Assembly (NCBI RefSeq): GCF_027533845.1
Contig: NZ_JAPZVN010000006.1
Location: 1 to 64,000, forward strand
Direction of reading: 5' to 3'
DNA: 64,000 nt
Source: Streptomyces sp. RPT161
Lineage (GTDB): Bacteria; Actinomycetota; Actinomycetes; Streptomycetales; Streptomycetaceae
The notes under the pieces are model-generated. The model worked only from the letters and a program-made list of their open reading frames with translations, searched no databases and was not told where the DNA came from. Made by a program: the position numbers and the translations under genes. Below, piece by piece: positions 16,723 to 24,906 of this stretch. Each line of letters starts with the position of its first letter. Within the stretch, counting starts at the first letter, position 1.

Positions 16723-17625
16723 ATGCGGGTGCCGGAACACGAGACGGAAGCGCAGTGGTCGCCGTCCAGGGAGGTCGGGGACTTCCTGCGGCGCTTCCGT
16801 GAGCAGATCGCCCAGCGGTGGGCGGACGCGACGCTGTTTCGGACGGTGTTCACCGTCTCCCGGGACGAGGCGGTGGAGGCGTGCAAGGTCGTGATCGACG
16901 CGCTGTCCGTGGTCGCCGCCTCGGAGCGTATCGAGGACATCGAGGCACCGGGCTTCGCGGTCGTGCGCGAGCAACTGGGTCGCATGTCCGCGTCGCATGT
17001 CCGAATGGGGCGCACTCCGGCACAGATCGCCAACGAAGTGGCCGCGCTACGGGTTCCGGTTACCGAACTGCTGGCTGCGGAGTCGCGCGACCTGCCGACC
17101 GAGCGGGTCCAGCGGACCACGTTGGCCCTGACGGTCCTGATGGGCACCCTGCGCCTGGCGGTGATGGAGACCACGCTCACCGAGGGCGAGGAACTCATCG
17201 ACCGTCAGCGCCAGCAGCTCCTTGAGTTCGCCACTCCGGTGATCAAGCTGTGGGACGGGATCGTGGCCGTTCCGCTCATCGGCACGCTGGACAGCGCGCG
17301 CAGCCAGGTGGTGATGGAAAGCCTCCTGGAGGCCGTCGTCGCCCAGCAGGCGCGCTTCGCGATCCTGGACATCACCGGCGTGCCGACCGTCGACACCCTC
17401 GTCGCCCAGCATCTGATGAAGACGGTGGCGGCAGCGCGGCTCATGGGCGCGGAGTGCATCGTCTCCGGTATACGGCCGGCGATCGCCCAGACGATCGTGC
17501 ACCTCGGCATCGACCTGGGATCGGTCGTCACCCGCGCCACCCTGGCCGACGCCTTGGCGTTCACTCTGCAGCGACAGGGCACGGGCGCCGCGGTCGGCGT
17601 GTCCGCGGAGGTCGATCCGACGTGA
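16723..17625 (+). CDS. rsbR: RsbR-type stressosome sensor (STAS)
   Basis: A 300-residue protein with an N-terminal all-helical, globin-like sensor region (about 1-165), a linker helix and a C-terminal STAS domain (about 175-285). The STAS core reads FAILDITGVPTVDTLVAQHL; T225 in V-D-T corresponds to the RsbT-phosphorylated Thr of Bacillus RsbRA, and further Thr residues (T270, T273) lie where the second site is expected. RsbR and RsbS assemble the stressosome that traps RsbT. ATG 16723 is used; GTG 16729 has a better spaced GGAG and would remove two residues. Its stop overlaps the rsbS start, the first link in a tightly coupled operon. Confidence 0.93.
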   Translation: MRVPEHETEAQWSPSREVGDFLRRFREQIAQRWADATLFRTVFTVSRDEAVEACKVVIDALSVVAASERIEDIEAPGFAVVREQLGRMSASHVRMGRTPAQIANEVAALRVPVTELLAAESRDLPTERVQRTTLALTVLMGTLRLAVMETTLTEGEELIDRQRQQLLEFATPVIKLWDGIVAVPLIGTLDSARSQVVMESLLEAVVAQQARFAILDITGVPTVDTLVAQHLMKTVAAARLMGAECIVSGIRPAIAQTIVHLGIDLGSVVTRATLADALAFTLQRQGTGAAVGVSAEVDPT

Positions 17626-18041
17626 CGTGCCCTCGTACGGAGGTGATTGGGGCGCACGTCCCGGTACTCACCCTGGGCGACGTACTGTTGGTGACCGTCC
17701 AGGGGGACCTGGACGACCAGACCGCCGAGTACCTGCGCCAGGACATCACCCGGGCGGTCGCGGAGACCACCGCCACCGGCGTGGTGATCGACGTCTCCGG
17801 AGTGGAGGTCGTCGACTCCTTTCTGGGACGGGTCCTCGCCGACATCGCCGCCACCGTCAAACTGCTGGCGGCACGGACCGTGGTCGCCGGAATCCGTCCC
17901 GCGGTGGCGATCACGCTGGTGGAACTCGGCCTGACGCTGCCCGGGCTGTGCACCGCCCTCCACGTCGAGCAGGCCCTGCGACTGCTGCGGGAGCCGTCCG
18001 GAACGCACCGTGGCGCGCATCCACGGCAAGGGGGCGTGTGA
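17622..18041 (+). CDS. rsbS: RsbS-type stressosome scaffold (STAS)
   Basis: A 139-residue single STAS domain. GVVIDVSGVEVVDSFLGRVL contains S66 in V-D-S, the position of the RsbT-phosphorylated Ser of Bacillus RsbS. RTVVAGIRPAVAITLVELGL matches the RsbS family well. RsbS is the minimal stressosome scaffold that binds RsbT. The GTG start at 17622 overlaps the rsbR stop by four bases (GTGA) and has GGAGG 10 bases upstream. The tail beyond residue 125 is basic and probably disordered. Order and overlap with rsbR and rsbT are the same as in Bacillus. Confidence 0.93.
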   Translation: MTCPRTEVIGAHVPVLTLGDVLLVTVQGDLDDQTAEYLRQDITRAVAETTATGVVIDVSGVEVVDSFLGRVLADIAATVKLLAARTVVAGIRPAVAITLVELGLTLPGLCTALHVEQALRLLREPSGTHRGAHPRQGGV

Positions 18042-18481
18042 TGCACGTGCCCAGTACCGTCGCCGCGAGGTTGCCGATCGGCTCGGACATGGACCTGACC
18101 TGGATCAGGCAACACGTCCGACAGGCCGCCGCCGAACTCGGCTTCGGACTGGTCCAGCAGACGAAACTGGTCACCGCGGCCAGTGAGCTGGCGCGTAACA
18201 CCCTTGTACACGGTGGAGGCGGTCACATGGAGTGCACACCGGTGGCGCGCGGCCGGATCCATGGCCTGCGCCTCGTGTTCACCGATTCCGGGCCGGGGAT
18301 TCCCGACACGGAACTCGCCTTGTCCGACGGTTACACCTCCGGCGGCGGGCTGGGCATGGGCCTGGGCGGTGCCCGGCGGCTGGTGCACGAGTTCACTCTC
18401 GACAGCCGGCCGGGAGAGGGCACCACCGTCACCATCACCGCCTGGGCCTCCGGGCCTCCCTACCCCCGCAGGGCGTTGTGA
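18041..18481 (+). CDS. rsbT: RsbT-type switch kinase
   Basis: A 146-residue GHKL-type Ser/Thr kinase. N-box: ASELARNTLVHGG. G1: FTDSGPGIPD. G2: GGGLGMGLGGARRLV. The domain fills nearly the whole protein, as in RsbT. In the known pathway RsbT phosphorylates RsbR and RsbS under stress, leaves the stressosome and activates a SpoIIE-type phosphatase. The ATG at 18041 shares one base with the rsbS stop, and the stop (18479-18481) shares one base with the next ATG. Such coupling suggests fixed stoichiometry. The SpoIIE phosphatases at 19521, 15384 and 21441 are candidate targets. Confidence 0.93.
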   Translation: MHVPSTVAARLPIGSDMDLTWIRQHVRQAAAELGFGLVQQTKLVTAASELARNTLVHGGGGHMECTPVARGRIHGLRLVFTDSGPGIPDTELALSDGYTSGGGLGMGLGGARRLVHEFTLDSRPGEGTTVTITAWASGPPYPRRAL

Positions 18482-19524
18482 TGACCCGGGTATGGGACGT
18501 TCCGGTGCACGATTCCACCCGTGTGCGCGATGTCCGCGTCGCCGTGGAGGCGGCGTGCGGCCACACCGGGCTGACCGCCGACCGCACCGCCGACGCGGAC
18601 CTCGTGGCCACCGAACTCGCCACCAACCTGCTCAGACACGCCGGTGGTGGACGAGTCCTGATCGACACGCCCAACGACGGGCAGCCCGTGGTGCAGATCC
18701 TGGCCGTGGACCACGGGCCGGGCATCCCCGACGTCCTCGCCGCACTGCGTGACGGCTACTCGACCAGCACCTCGCTGGGCGCGGGCCTGGGCACCTGCCG
18801 TCGTGTCGCGGACGCCTTCGACCTGCACACCGTCCTCGGTCGCGGCACGGTCGTGCTGGCCCGGCTCGCCGATCGCGGCGCCGCTCGGGCGGGCGCCGCG
18901 AGACCGGCCGAGGAACTGCCCCGGGTCGGCGGGGTCCATGTGGCGCTGGAGGCGGAACACAGCGGCGACGCATGGGCATACGTACGTGGCGAGAACCGGC
19001 TGACCCTGATGCTCGCCGACGGCCTCGGCCATGGCCCCGAAGCCGCGCGGGCCTCCACCACAGCCGTGGACGAACTGCGCCGCATGCCCGATCTGACACC
19101 GGCGGAGATGCTCCGGCGCCTTGACAGCGCGCTGCGCCGGACCCGCGGAGCCGCGATCGCGCTGGTCCAACTCGCCCACGGCACCGACCGCCTGGTGGTC
19201 GCCGGTGTCGGCAACATCGGCGCGCGGCTGCGCACGGACGGCACCTGGCATTCGCTGCTCTCCCGGCCGGGCATTGTCGGCGCCTACCTCCCCGCCCTCA
19301 TCCCCGAGCGCCAAGTGCCCTGGAACCAGGACAGCCTGCTGGTCCTGCACAGTGACGGCCTGCCCAGCCGCTGGATCCCGCCCCAGGACGCGCGCCTGGA
19401 CGCCCATGACCCAGCTGTGATCGCCGCGGTCGTGCTGCGCGACGCCAGCAGCTCGGCGCGCCCGGCGCGTGACGACACCACAGTGGCCGTAATGACCCCT
19501 GCACCGCTGGACCGCCCGCTATGA
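18481..19524 (+). CDS. GHKL kinase - SpoIIE phosphatase fusion (RsbX-like)
   Basis: A 347-residue fusion. Residues 1-130 form a second RsbT-like kinase domain (ATELATNLLRHAGGG, AVDHGPGIPD, LGAGLGTCRRV). Residues about 150-340 form a compact PPM phosphatase of RsbX type (SGDAWAYV, LADGLGHGPEAA, HSDGLPSRW, RDDTTVAVM), with all metal-binding aspartates present. In Bacillus, RsbX removes phosphate from RsbS and RsbR to reset the stressosome. Here kinase and reset phosphatase are joined in one chain, so this protein may both add and remove the phosphate. It overlaps rsbT by one base and the next gene by four (ATGA). Confidence 0.9.
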   Translation: MTRVWDVPVHDSTRVRDVRVAVEAACGHTGLTADRTADADLVATELATNLLRHAGGGRVLIDTPNDGQPVVQILAVDHGPGIPDVLAALRDGYSTSTSLGAGLGTCRRVADAFDLHTVLGRGTVVLARLADRGAARAGAARPAEELPRVGGVHVALEAEHSGDAWAYVRGENRLTLMLADGLGHGPEAARASTTAVDELRRMPDLTPAEMLRRLDSALRRTRGAAIALVQLAHGTDRLVVAGVGNIGARLRTDGTWHSLLSRPGIVGAYLPALIPERQVPWNQDSLLVLHSDGLPSRWIPPQDARLDAHDPAVIAAVVLRDASSSARPARDDTTVAVMTPAPLDRPL

Positions 19525-21386
19525 CCCGCACCCACGCCTGGCCCGTCGCCAGTGTCTCCGACGCGGCACACGCCCGTATCGCCGTGGCGCGCCTCGCGGC
19601 GGCCGGAGGCGTGCCCGCCGTCGAACGTGCCCGGCTGCTGACGACGCTGACCGCCCGGTTGAGAAGGTGTCTGGAGGAGCCCGGATCCTGGCAGTTGGTC
19701 TTCGAGGCGCTCGACGCACCAGCGGACGGCGAACCCGGATGTCTCCGGCTCGCCCTGCGTCGCATCGGCCGGTCCTCAGCAGAGCCTTCCTGGCAGAGGA
19801 CCGTCGTGTGCCCCGACCCCGAGCGCGCGGCTCGTCAGGCCGCCGAGCCGCCCACTCCGCTCGCCGAGGCGTTGCTCCTCGGGGACGACGACACCGCGGC
19901 GCTCCTGGGCCGCCTGGACGAGCAGGAGCGACTCGTCCGGCTCCACCGGGAGGAACTCCACCACACCAACCAGGGTGTCCTCGCCCTCCACGCCGAACTG
20001 GACGCGGCCGACCGCACGCAGCGCGAGTTGCTCGCCGCGGAGAAGGCGGCCCGCGCGGAGGCGGAAGGCGCCCGCCACCGGCTCACCTTCCTGGCCGACG
20101 CCAGCGCTGCCCTGACCGCCTCGCTCAGCCACCGGGAGATCCTCCGCCGCCTTCCTGAGCTCCTCGTGCCGCAACACGCGCGCAGCGCCGACGTCTGGCT
20201 GCTGGAGGGCGACGACGCCCAGACGCGGGCCCCGCATCCCGCGGCCGCCGTCGTCGCCGCGCGCAGCGGGCGCCCGCAGTACGCCGCGGACCATCCGGGA
20301 AACCTGCCCGGCGTCGGCGATCTGCCGCCCTCGGCACTGGCCCCGGGAGTGCCCCTGCTCTGTCTGCCGCTCACCGCCCGGCGCTCCACGCTGGGGGTGC
20401 TGACCCTCACCCCTCCCGGTGACCGTTTCGACACCGACAACACCGTCATGCTCATCGAACTCGCCCGCCGGGCCGGGATCGCGATCGACCACGCCCTGCG
20501 GTACGAGCACAACCGCGACATCGCCGAAACACTCCAGCGCACGCTGCTCACCGACCTGCCGGTCACCCCGGGACTCCAGCTCGCCGCCCGCTATCTGCCC
20601 GCCACCCACGGCCTGAACATCGGCGGAGACTGGTACGACGCCTTCGCCCAGCCGGACGGCAGCCTGATCGCCGTCATCGGCGATGTGACCGGGCACGGAC
20701 TCCACGCGGCGGTCATGATGGGCCAGCTGCGCAACGCGCTGCGCGCCTACGCCGTGGACGGCGACTCCCCGGGGCGGTTGCTCACCCGCCTCCATGCCTT
20801 CCTCCACCACCTGGAGCCGGACCTGTACGCCACAGCGGCCATCGCCCGCTTCCGCCCCGGCGACCCCACCGTCACCTGGGCCGCGGCGGGCCACCCGCCG
20901 CCCGTGGTACGCACCTCGGAAGGGCGGGTTCGGATCCTGGACGTCAAGCCGGGGGCCATGCTCGGCATTCCGCTCAGCCAGGGCATCAGGGACCACACCG
21001 TGGAACTCCCACCAGGCTCCACCCTCGCGCTGTACACCGACGGCCTGGTCGAACGGCGCAGGGAGGGGCTGGACCCGGGCATCGCCCGCCTCGGCACGGC
21101 GCTGGCCGAGATCGACGCGGCGGACCTGGCCCAGGACCTGGACGGCGTGGCCGAGACCGTGCTGGGGCGCATGCTGCGCGACTCCGAGCGTGAGGACGAC
21201 GTGTGCCTGCTGCTCTGCCACACCGGCACCGAACCCCTGGGTGCCCCTGGCGCGCCGCGGCTGCGCAGGCGCCCGCACCAGCCGGCAGCGTGCGCGCCAG
21301 GCTCCGCCAAGCCGATCACGTCGCCCCCGCCGAGCGGCGCACAGGTCCCACCACCACCGTTGGTCACGGACAATGCACAGGACTGA
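19521..21386 (+). CDS. GAF-SpoIIE phosphatase with long coiled-coil linker (RsbU/RsbP-like)
   Basis: A 621-residue protein. The N-terminal part (1-120) is unassigned. A coiled coil spans about 130-200 (EQERLVRLHREELHHTNQGV and onward). A GAF-like domain follows (about 190-335), then a complete SpoIIE phosphatase domain with GGDWYDA near 368, IGDVTGHGLHAA near 388, YTDGLVERR and a terminal EDDVCLLL. A Pro-rich tail of about 50 residues closes it. It is the only phosphatase in this cassette with all catalytic motifs intact, so it is the best candidate for the RsbT-activated RsbV phosphatase. Its ATG overlaps the preceding stop (ATGA). Confidence 0.9.
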   Translation: MTRTHAWPVASVSDAAHARIAVARLAAAGGVPAVERARLLTTLTARLRRCLEEPGSWQLVFEALDAPADGEPGCLRLALRRIGRSSAEPSWQRTVVCPDPERAARQAAEPPTPLAEALLLGDDDTAALLGRLDEQERLVRLHREELHHTNQGVLALHAELDAADRTQRELLAAEKAARAEAEGARHRLTFLADASAALTASLSHREILRRLPELLVPQHARSADVWLLEGDDAQTRAPHPAAAVVAARSGRPQYAADHPGNLPGVGDLPPSALAPGVPLLCLPLTARRSTLGVLTLTPPGDRFDTDNTVMLIELARRAGIAIDHALRYEHNRDIAETLQRTLLTDLPVTPGLQLAARYLPATHGLNIGGDWYDAFAQPDGSLIAVIGDVTGHGLHAAVMMGQLRNALRAYAVDGDSPGRLLTRLHAFLHHLEPDLYATAAIARFRPGDPTVTWAAAGHPPPVVRTSEGRVRILDVKPGAMLGIPLSQGIRDHTVELPPGSTLALYTDGLVERRREGLDPGIARLGTALAEIDAADLAQDLDGVAETVLGRMLRDSEREDDVCLLLCHTGTEPLGAPGAPRLRRRPHQPAACAPGSAKPITSPPPSGAQVPPPPLVTDNAQD

Positions 21387-21440
21387 CCGACCGAGCACAC
21401 GACTACGGGCCCAACACGCCCCGAACAGGACGTGGACGCT

Positions 21441-22658
21441 GTGACCAACGACGATAGACGCAGGACCGCCGAGGCCGTCCTGCGCGAGGCTGCGCCGCAC
21501 GCGCTGATCCCCGCCGCCCAAAGGCTGCTGGCGGACCGAGTGGGGGCGCGGTCCGTCACGTTGCTGATGGCCGACTACGGTTCGGCGGTGCTGCAACCAG
21601 TGCCGCAGCCGCCGCACGGTGCCGAGGCGGTACCAGCTCACCACGGCCCTCCCGGTCGCTCCTACTCCACACAGGTCCCCGTGGTGGAGCGGACCGACGA
21701 CCCGGCTGCCGTCCTGGCCCACCTGCCGATCACCGTGCGCGGCGACCGGTTGGGAGTGCTCTGCGTCGAGCTGCCCGCAGCCGACGCAGACGCGGCCACG
21801 GTGTCCGAACTGGCCGAGTTCGCCACCGCGTTGGGCCACGAGCTGCTCGCCGCGGACCGGGACACGGACCTGTACCTGCAAGCCCGCCGCCGCAAGCGCC
21901 TGACCCTCGCGGCCGAGATGCAGTGGCAACTGCTGCCCGGTCGCGGCTGTGCCCGGGACGAGTACGTCCTCGGCGCCCATCTGGAGCCCGCCTACGCCAT
22001 CGGCGGCGACAACTTCGACTGGTCCACCAGCGCCGAACACCTCACGGTCACCGTCACCGACGGTATGGGCCACGGGATCGAGGCGTCGCTCCTGACCAAC
22101 CTGACCGTCAACGCGCTACGCAACGCGCGCCGCGCGGGGGTCGGCATCGCGGACCAGGCCAGCCTTGCTGACCAGGCGGTCTACGCCCAATACGGGGGCA
22201 GGGTCTACGCGTCCACCCTGCTGCTGCGGTTCCACCTCGACACGGGTCTCGTGGATGTCGTCGACGCCGGTTCCCCGCAGTTGTTCCGCCAGCGTGATGG
22301 CACCGTCGAACTCATCGAACTGGAAGGCCAGTTGCCGCTGGGCATGTTCGAGGAGACCCAGTACGAGGAGCAGACCTTCCATGTCGCCCCGGGTGACCGG
22401 CTGGTCATCGTCAGCACCGGTGTGCACGGGGCGCGTTCGCCGGACGGCGGATTGTACGGCGAACGTACACTGCGGCGCACCATCAGCGCCTCGCGGCTCG
22501 CCACGCCGCACGAGACCGCCCGGGCCGTGGTCCACGGCCTCATCGAGCACTTCGGCAGCGACGATCTCGCCGCCGACGCCGCGGTGGTGTGCCTGGACTG
22601 GAAGGGCCGCCCCGGCGCCCCGCGCACCGATGAACCGCCTCCGTCCACCCGCACATGA
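21441..22658 (+). CDS. GAF-SpoIIE phosphatase paralogue with lost C-terminal aspartates
   Basis: A 405-residue paralogue of the protein at 15384-16547 with the same layout: GAF-like part about 1-145, SpoIIE domain about 160-390. Here the first half of the active site is intact (GGDNFDWS at 188-195, TDGMGHG at 206-212). The later motif SDG reads STG (T326 for Asp), and the final D-D pair reads A-D (A378). Two metal or water ligands are therefore missing, and catalytic activity is doubtful. It may act as a decoy or scaffold for a STAS partner. GTG 21441 is used; GTG 21432 is also in frame. It follows the intact phosphatase after 54 bases. Confidence 0.85.
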   Translation: MTNDDRRRTAEAVLREAAPHALIPAAQRLLADRVGARSVTLLMADYGSAVLQPVPQPPHGAEAVPAHHGPPGRSYSTQVPVVERTDDPAAVLAHLPITVRGDRLGVLCVELPAADADAATVSELAEFATALGHELLAADRDTDLYLQARRRKRLTLAAEMQWQLLPGRGCARDEYVLGAHLEPAYAIGGDNFDWSTSAEHLTVTVTDGMGHGIEASLLTNLTVNALRNARRAGVGIADQASLADQAVYAQYGGRVYASTLLLRFHLDTGLVDVVDAGSPQLFRQRDGTVELIELEGQLPLGMFEETQYEEQTFHVAPGDRLVIVSTGVHGARSPDGGLYGERTLRRTISASRLATPHETARAVVHGLIEHFGSDDLAADAAVVCLDWKGRPGAPRTDEPPPSTRT

Positions 22659-22813
22659 GCGCTTCACGTCGCCGAACCGTGGCCCCCGCCACATGAAGAC
22701 AACGCATTACGGATTGACGAGAGCACATTGCGAAGTGAAAAGTGCGACGTAGCCGGGTAGACGCACACGTACGAGGCCGCCGGATGCCACTAGGAGGAGC
22801 GAGAGAGGGGCGG

Positions 22814-23254
22814 GTGTCTACCATGACCACGATCGGGGTAGTCGACAACCGTATGTCGTCGCTGCGTTGGGACAGAGCCTATGAAGCCCGTGATCCGAAC
22901 GTCATCGCCGCCGCGCGGGACTTCGCCACGGAGTTCCTGGAGCATGCCCAGCGCACCATGCGGACGCGGCTCGACGATCGGGTCATCCAGGACGCCCAAC
23001 TCGTCGTGAGCGAGCTGGTGACCAACACCAGCAAGTACGCCCCTGGTCCGTGTGAGCTGAGCCTGGAGCTGGCACCCGGGGGAATCGAAGTCACTGTCTG
23101 CGACAGCAACCCCATCGCGCCTCGGCCCGCTCCGCAGGACCCGGACCGCGTGGGTCGGCACGGCCTGGAGATCGCGGCCGCGCTCTCCGAGTACCTGTAC
23201 ACGCGGCGTCACGAGGGCGGCAAGTCCGTCCACGCCCGCATAGCCTTGAGTTGA
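22814..23254 (+). CDS. RsbW-like anti-sigma kinase (HATPase)
   Basis: A 146-residue GHKL-type kinase domain. The N-box is VVSELVTNTSKYAPGP. The G1 region reads VCDSNPIAPRPAP, the D-S-x-P-x-x-P form common in the many streptomycete RsbW-like proteins, followed by GRHGLEIAAALSE. Such proteins bind a sigma factor or phosphorylate a STAS antagonist. It is the only stand-alone RsbW-type kinase in the window, so it may pair with the STAS protein at 4945-5370 and one or both sigma factors. GTG 22814 follows GAGAGGGGCGG; ATG 22823 is an alternative. It lies 155 bases after the phosphatase cassette. Confidence 0.85.
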   Translation: MSTMTTIGVVDNRMSSLRWDRAYEARDPNVIAAARDFATEFLEHAQRTMRTRLDDRVIQDAQLVVSELVTNTSKYAPGPCELSLELAPGGIEVTVCDSNPIAPRPAPQDPDRVGRHGLEIAAALSEYLYTRRHEGGKSVHARIALS

Positions 23255-23318
23255 CGCACACCGGAGGCGGGCATGCACCGGTCGTACGCCACCACGGGTC
23301 GGCGAACAACGCCGGCCC

Positions 23319-23343
23319 GCTTACCTCGCGGGTCTTTGGGTAC
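23319..23343 (+). promoter_or_regulatory. candidate SigB-type promoter
   Basis: GCTT (23319-23322), 15 bases, GGGTAC (23338-23343), a fit to GNNT-N14-16-GGGTAC/T. It lies 156 bases before the second MarR gene. The long leader makes it uncertain. Confidence 0.35.
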
Positions 23344-23499
23344 GGCGCTAGGACGAACAACTGCCCGTACCGACCCCAGCGGAGAGATTTCCCGTGCCGT
23401 ACCGTGATGGCGTCGTCCGCCGTGGGATAGCAGCGGTCCCGATGCGGACCGCCCCGATTCGCCGCGTGACGAACAGCCCTTGTGGAGGTTGAGTGGCCC

Positions 23500-23985
23500 A
23501 TGGGCTTTGGCCAGAGTGCCGGGCCGCGTCCGGATGAATCCGCCGAGCGGATGTCCGGTCCCGTGCAGGAACTCGTCGCGGTGTGGTCAAGAGCCTTCCA
23601 TCTCGCGGCGCCCCACGTGTCCACGTTGCAACTGCGCGCCCTGGAGGCCTTGGAGGACCGGCGCAAGCTCAATCTGACCGGTCTGGCGGCGGAGTTGGAC
23701 ATCGGCATGCCCACCGCGAGTCGGCTGTGCGACCGTCTGGAGGCGGCCGGTTTCCTTGAACGGTCCGTTCAGCCGCGCAACCGGCGGGAGGTTCTGCTGG
23801 CGGTCACCGCGCAAGGCAGGCGGCTGCTTGATGACATAGCTGCGCGGCGACGTCGGGCGCTGGCCGCTGTACTGACGGCGATGGACCCCGAAGAACGCGC
23901 CGCACTGGTGCGGGCGTTGCAGGCATTCCTGGCCGCCTCCGTGACGGCGCGAACGTACGGATCGCGCGGCACCGGGAGCGAGTAG
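23500..23985 (+). CDS. MarR family transcriptional regulator (second copy)
   Basis: A 161-residue winged-helix regulator with LQLRALEALEDRRKLNLTGL, the recognition helix IGMPTASRLCDRLEAAGFLE and the wing NRREVLLAVTAQG. It is a paralogue of the MarR at 14757-15236; SRLCDRL is shared, and the C-terminal helices match in length and pattern. ATG 23500 is chosen; GGAGG lies 11 bases upstream, and GTG 23482 would be inside the ribosome binding site. The two copies bracket the stressosome cassette, which suggests a common origin and possibly cross-control. No co-transcribed gene follows directly. Confidence 0.88.
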   Translation: MGFGQSAGPRPDESAERMSGPVQELVAVWSRAFHLAAPHVSTLQLRALEALEDRRKLNLTGLAAELDIGMPTASRLCDRLEAAGFLERSVQPRNRREVLLAVTAQGRRLLDDIAARRRRALAAVLTAMDPEERAALVRALQAFLAASVTARTYGSRGTGSE

Positions 23986-24026
23986 GCACGCTGGCCGGGG
24001 CCAAACACCTGTGGCGCACAGCGGAT

Positions 24027-24461
24027 TCACTCGCGGAGCAGAGCGTCCAGGACGCGGTCGAAGACCCGATTCGCGATCCAGCGAACGGGCCGGTCGAACA
24101 CCGAAGGCAGCCACCGCACCCGTAGGTCTTCGCGCCACTGGATCCAGCAGCCGGTGCCGCGCGGGCGCACCTCGATCGTGGCCCAGCCCGACACCACGGA
24201 ACCCCGCTTCTCCAGACGGCAGAGGCCGCAGGTGCCACCAGCCGGTGGGTCCCACAGCACGACCTCCATGGGATCGTCGAACCCGATGGCGCCGACGCCG
24301 GTGCGGGCGGCGAACCTGGTGCCCACGCGGGTCGGCGGGGATGTCGTCACGACGACCCTGGTGAGCGGCACGTGCGCACCGTGGCGCTCCCAACGGGTCA
24401 GTCGGCTCCAGGCCTCGCCGGTCGGCAGCGCCGAGCAGCGCTGGATCTGGAAGAGAACCAC
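24027..24461 (-). CDS. SRPBCC (START-like) family protein
   Basis: A 144-residue single-domain protein with the SRPBCC/polyketide-cyclase pattern: a short N-terminal strand, the segment GEAWSRLTRWERHGAHVPLT, a central beta sheet (GTRFAARTGVGAIGFDDPME) and a long C-terminal helix (FDRPVRWIANRVFDRVLDAL). Such proteins bind hydrophobic ligands in a deep cavity; the ligand cannot be told. The GTG start at 24459-24461 leads directly into the fold. The terminator of the upstream csbD gene lies just before it, so it has its own promoter. Confidence 0.82.
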   Translation of the reverse strand: MVLFQIQRCSALPTGEAWSRLTRWERHGAHVPLTRVVVTTSPPTRVGTRFAARTGVGAIGFDDPMEVVLWDPPAGGTCGLCRLEKRGSVVSGWATIEVRPRGTGCWIQWREDLRVRWLPSVFDRPVRWIANRVFDRVLDALLRE

Positions 24462-24496
24462 TGCACAGAGGATAGGCGCGCTGCGGCCCTACGGCG

Positions 24497-24537
24497 ACGC
24501 GGGCCCGCACGGTCGACACGGCCGTGCGGGCCCGCGT
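24497..24537 (-). terminator. terminator hairpin, 16-bp perfect stem
   Basis: Bases 24497-24512 and 24522-24537 are exact reverse complements around a 9-base loop. It lies 37 bases beyond the stop of the csbD gene (minus strand) and separates it from the SRPBCC gene. Confidence 0.85.
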
Positions 24538-24573
24538 ACCCGGCCGCCGAGAGGGCGTCGGCGGGCAGACCCG

Positions 24574-24747
24574 TCAGCGCTTGAACGCGTCCTTGATGTT
24601 CTGCCCGGCCTGTTTGAGTCCGCCCTCCATCTGCTCGCCCTTGCCTTCGCTCTCCAGGTAAGGATCATCGATGGCCTTGCCGGTGTCCTTCTTGACCTTG
24701 CCCTTGGCCTTCTTGACCGCGTGCTCGGCCTTCTTGCCAGCACTCAT
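24574..24747 (-). CDS. CsbD family stress protein (second copy)
   Basis: A 57-residue, Lys-rich helical protein, MSAGKKAEHAVKKAKGKVKK at the start and QAGQNIKDAFKR at the end. It has the same length as the first CsbD (2077-2250) and the same ending pattern (LKQA...KDAFK). Start ATG 24745-24747 has AAGGAG 7 bases upstream. A weak SigB-like element lies upstream on the minus strand: GTTT (24823-24826), 14 bases, GGGCAG (24803-24808); the -10 deviates at one or two positions. CsbD proteins are general-stress products of unknown mechanism. Confidence 0.9.
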   Translation of the reverse strand: MSAGKKAEHAVKKAKGKVKKDTGKAIDDPYLESEGKGEQMEGGLKQAGQNIKDAFKR

Positions 24748-24906
24748 GGCCAGCTCCTTCCACGGCTTCCTTGGATCCCTCTACGGGCTCTCCAAGCCAC
24801 GTCTGCCCGTATGGCACCTTTTAAACAAAACTTCACATGTTTGATGTGTTTTGCCGCAGGGAAGCCGACCATTCGGTGACTGCCTGCAACGCAAGGGGTG
24901 AACCCG

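Noticed and set aside
19776-22073. 765-codon minus-strand frame opposite the SpoIIE genes
   Set aside because: Gly/Val/Arg-rich shadow with no domain; the plus-strand phosphatases are certain.
22755-22760. GGGTAG upstream of the RsbW-like gene as a SigB -10
   Set aside because: The bases at the -35 distance do not fit GNNT.
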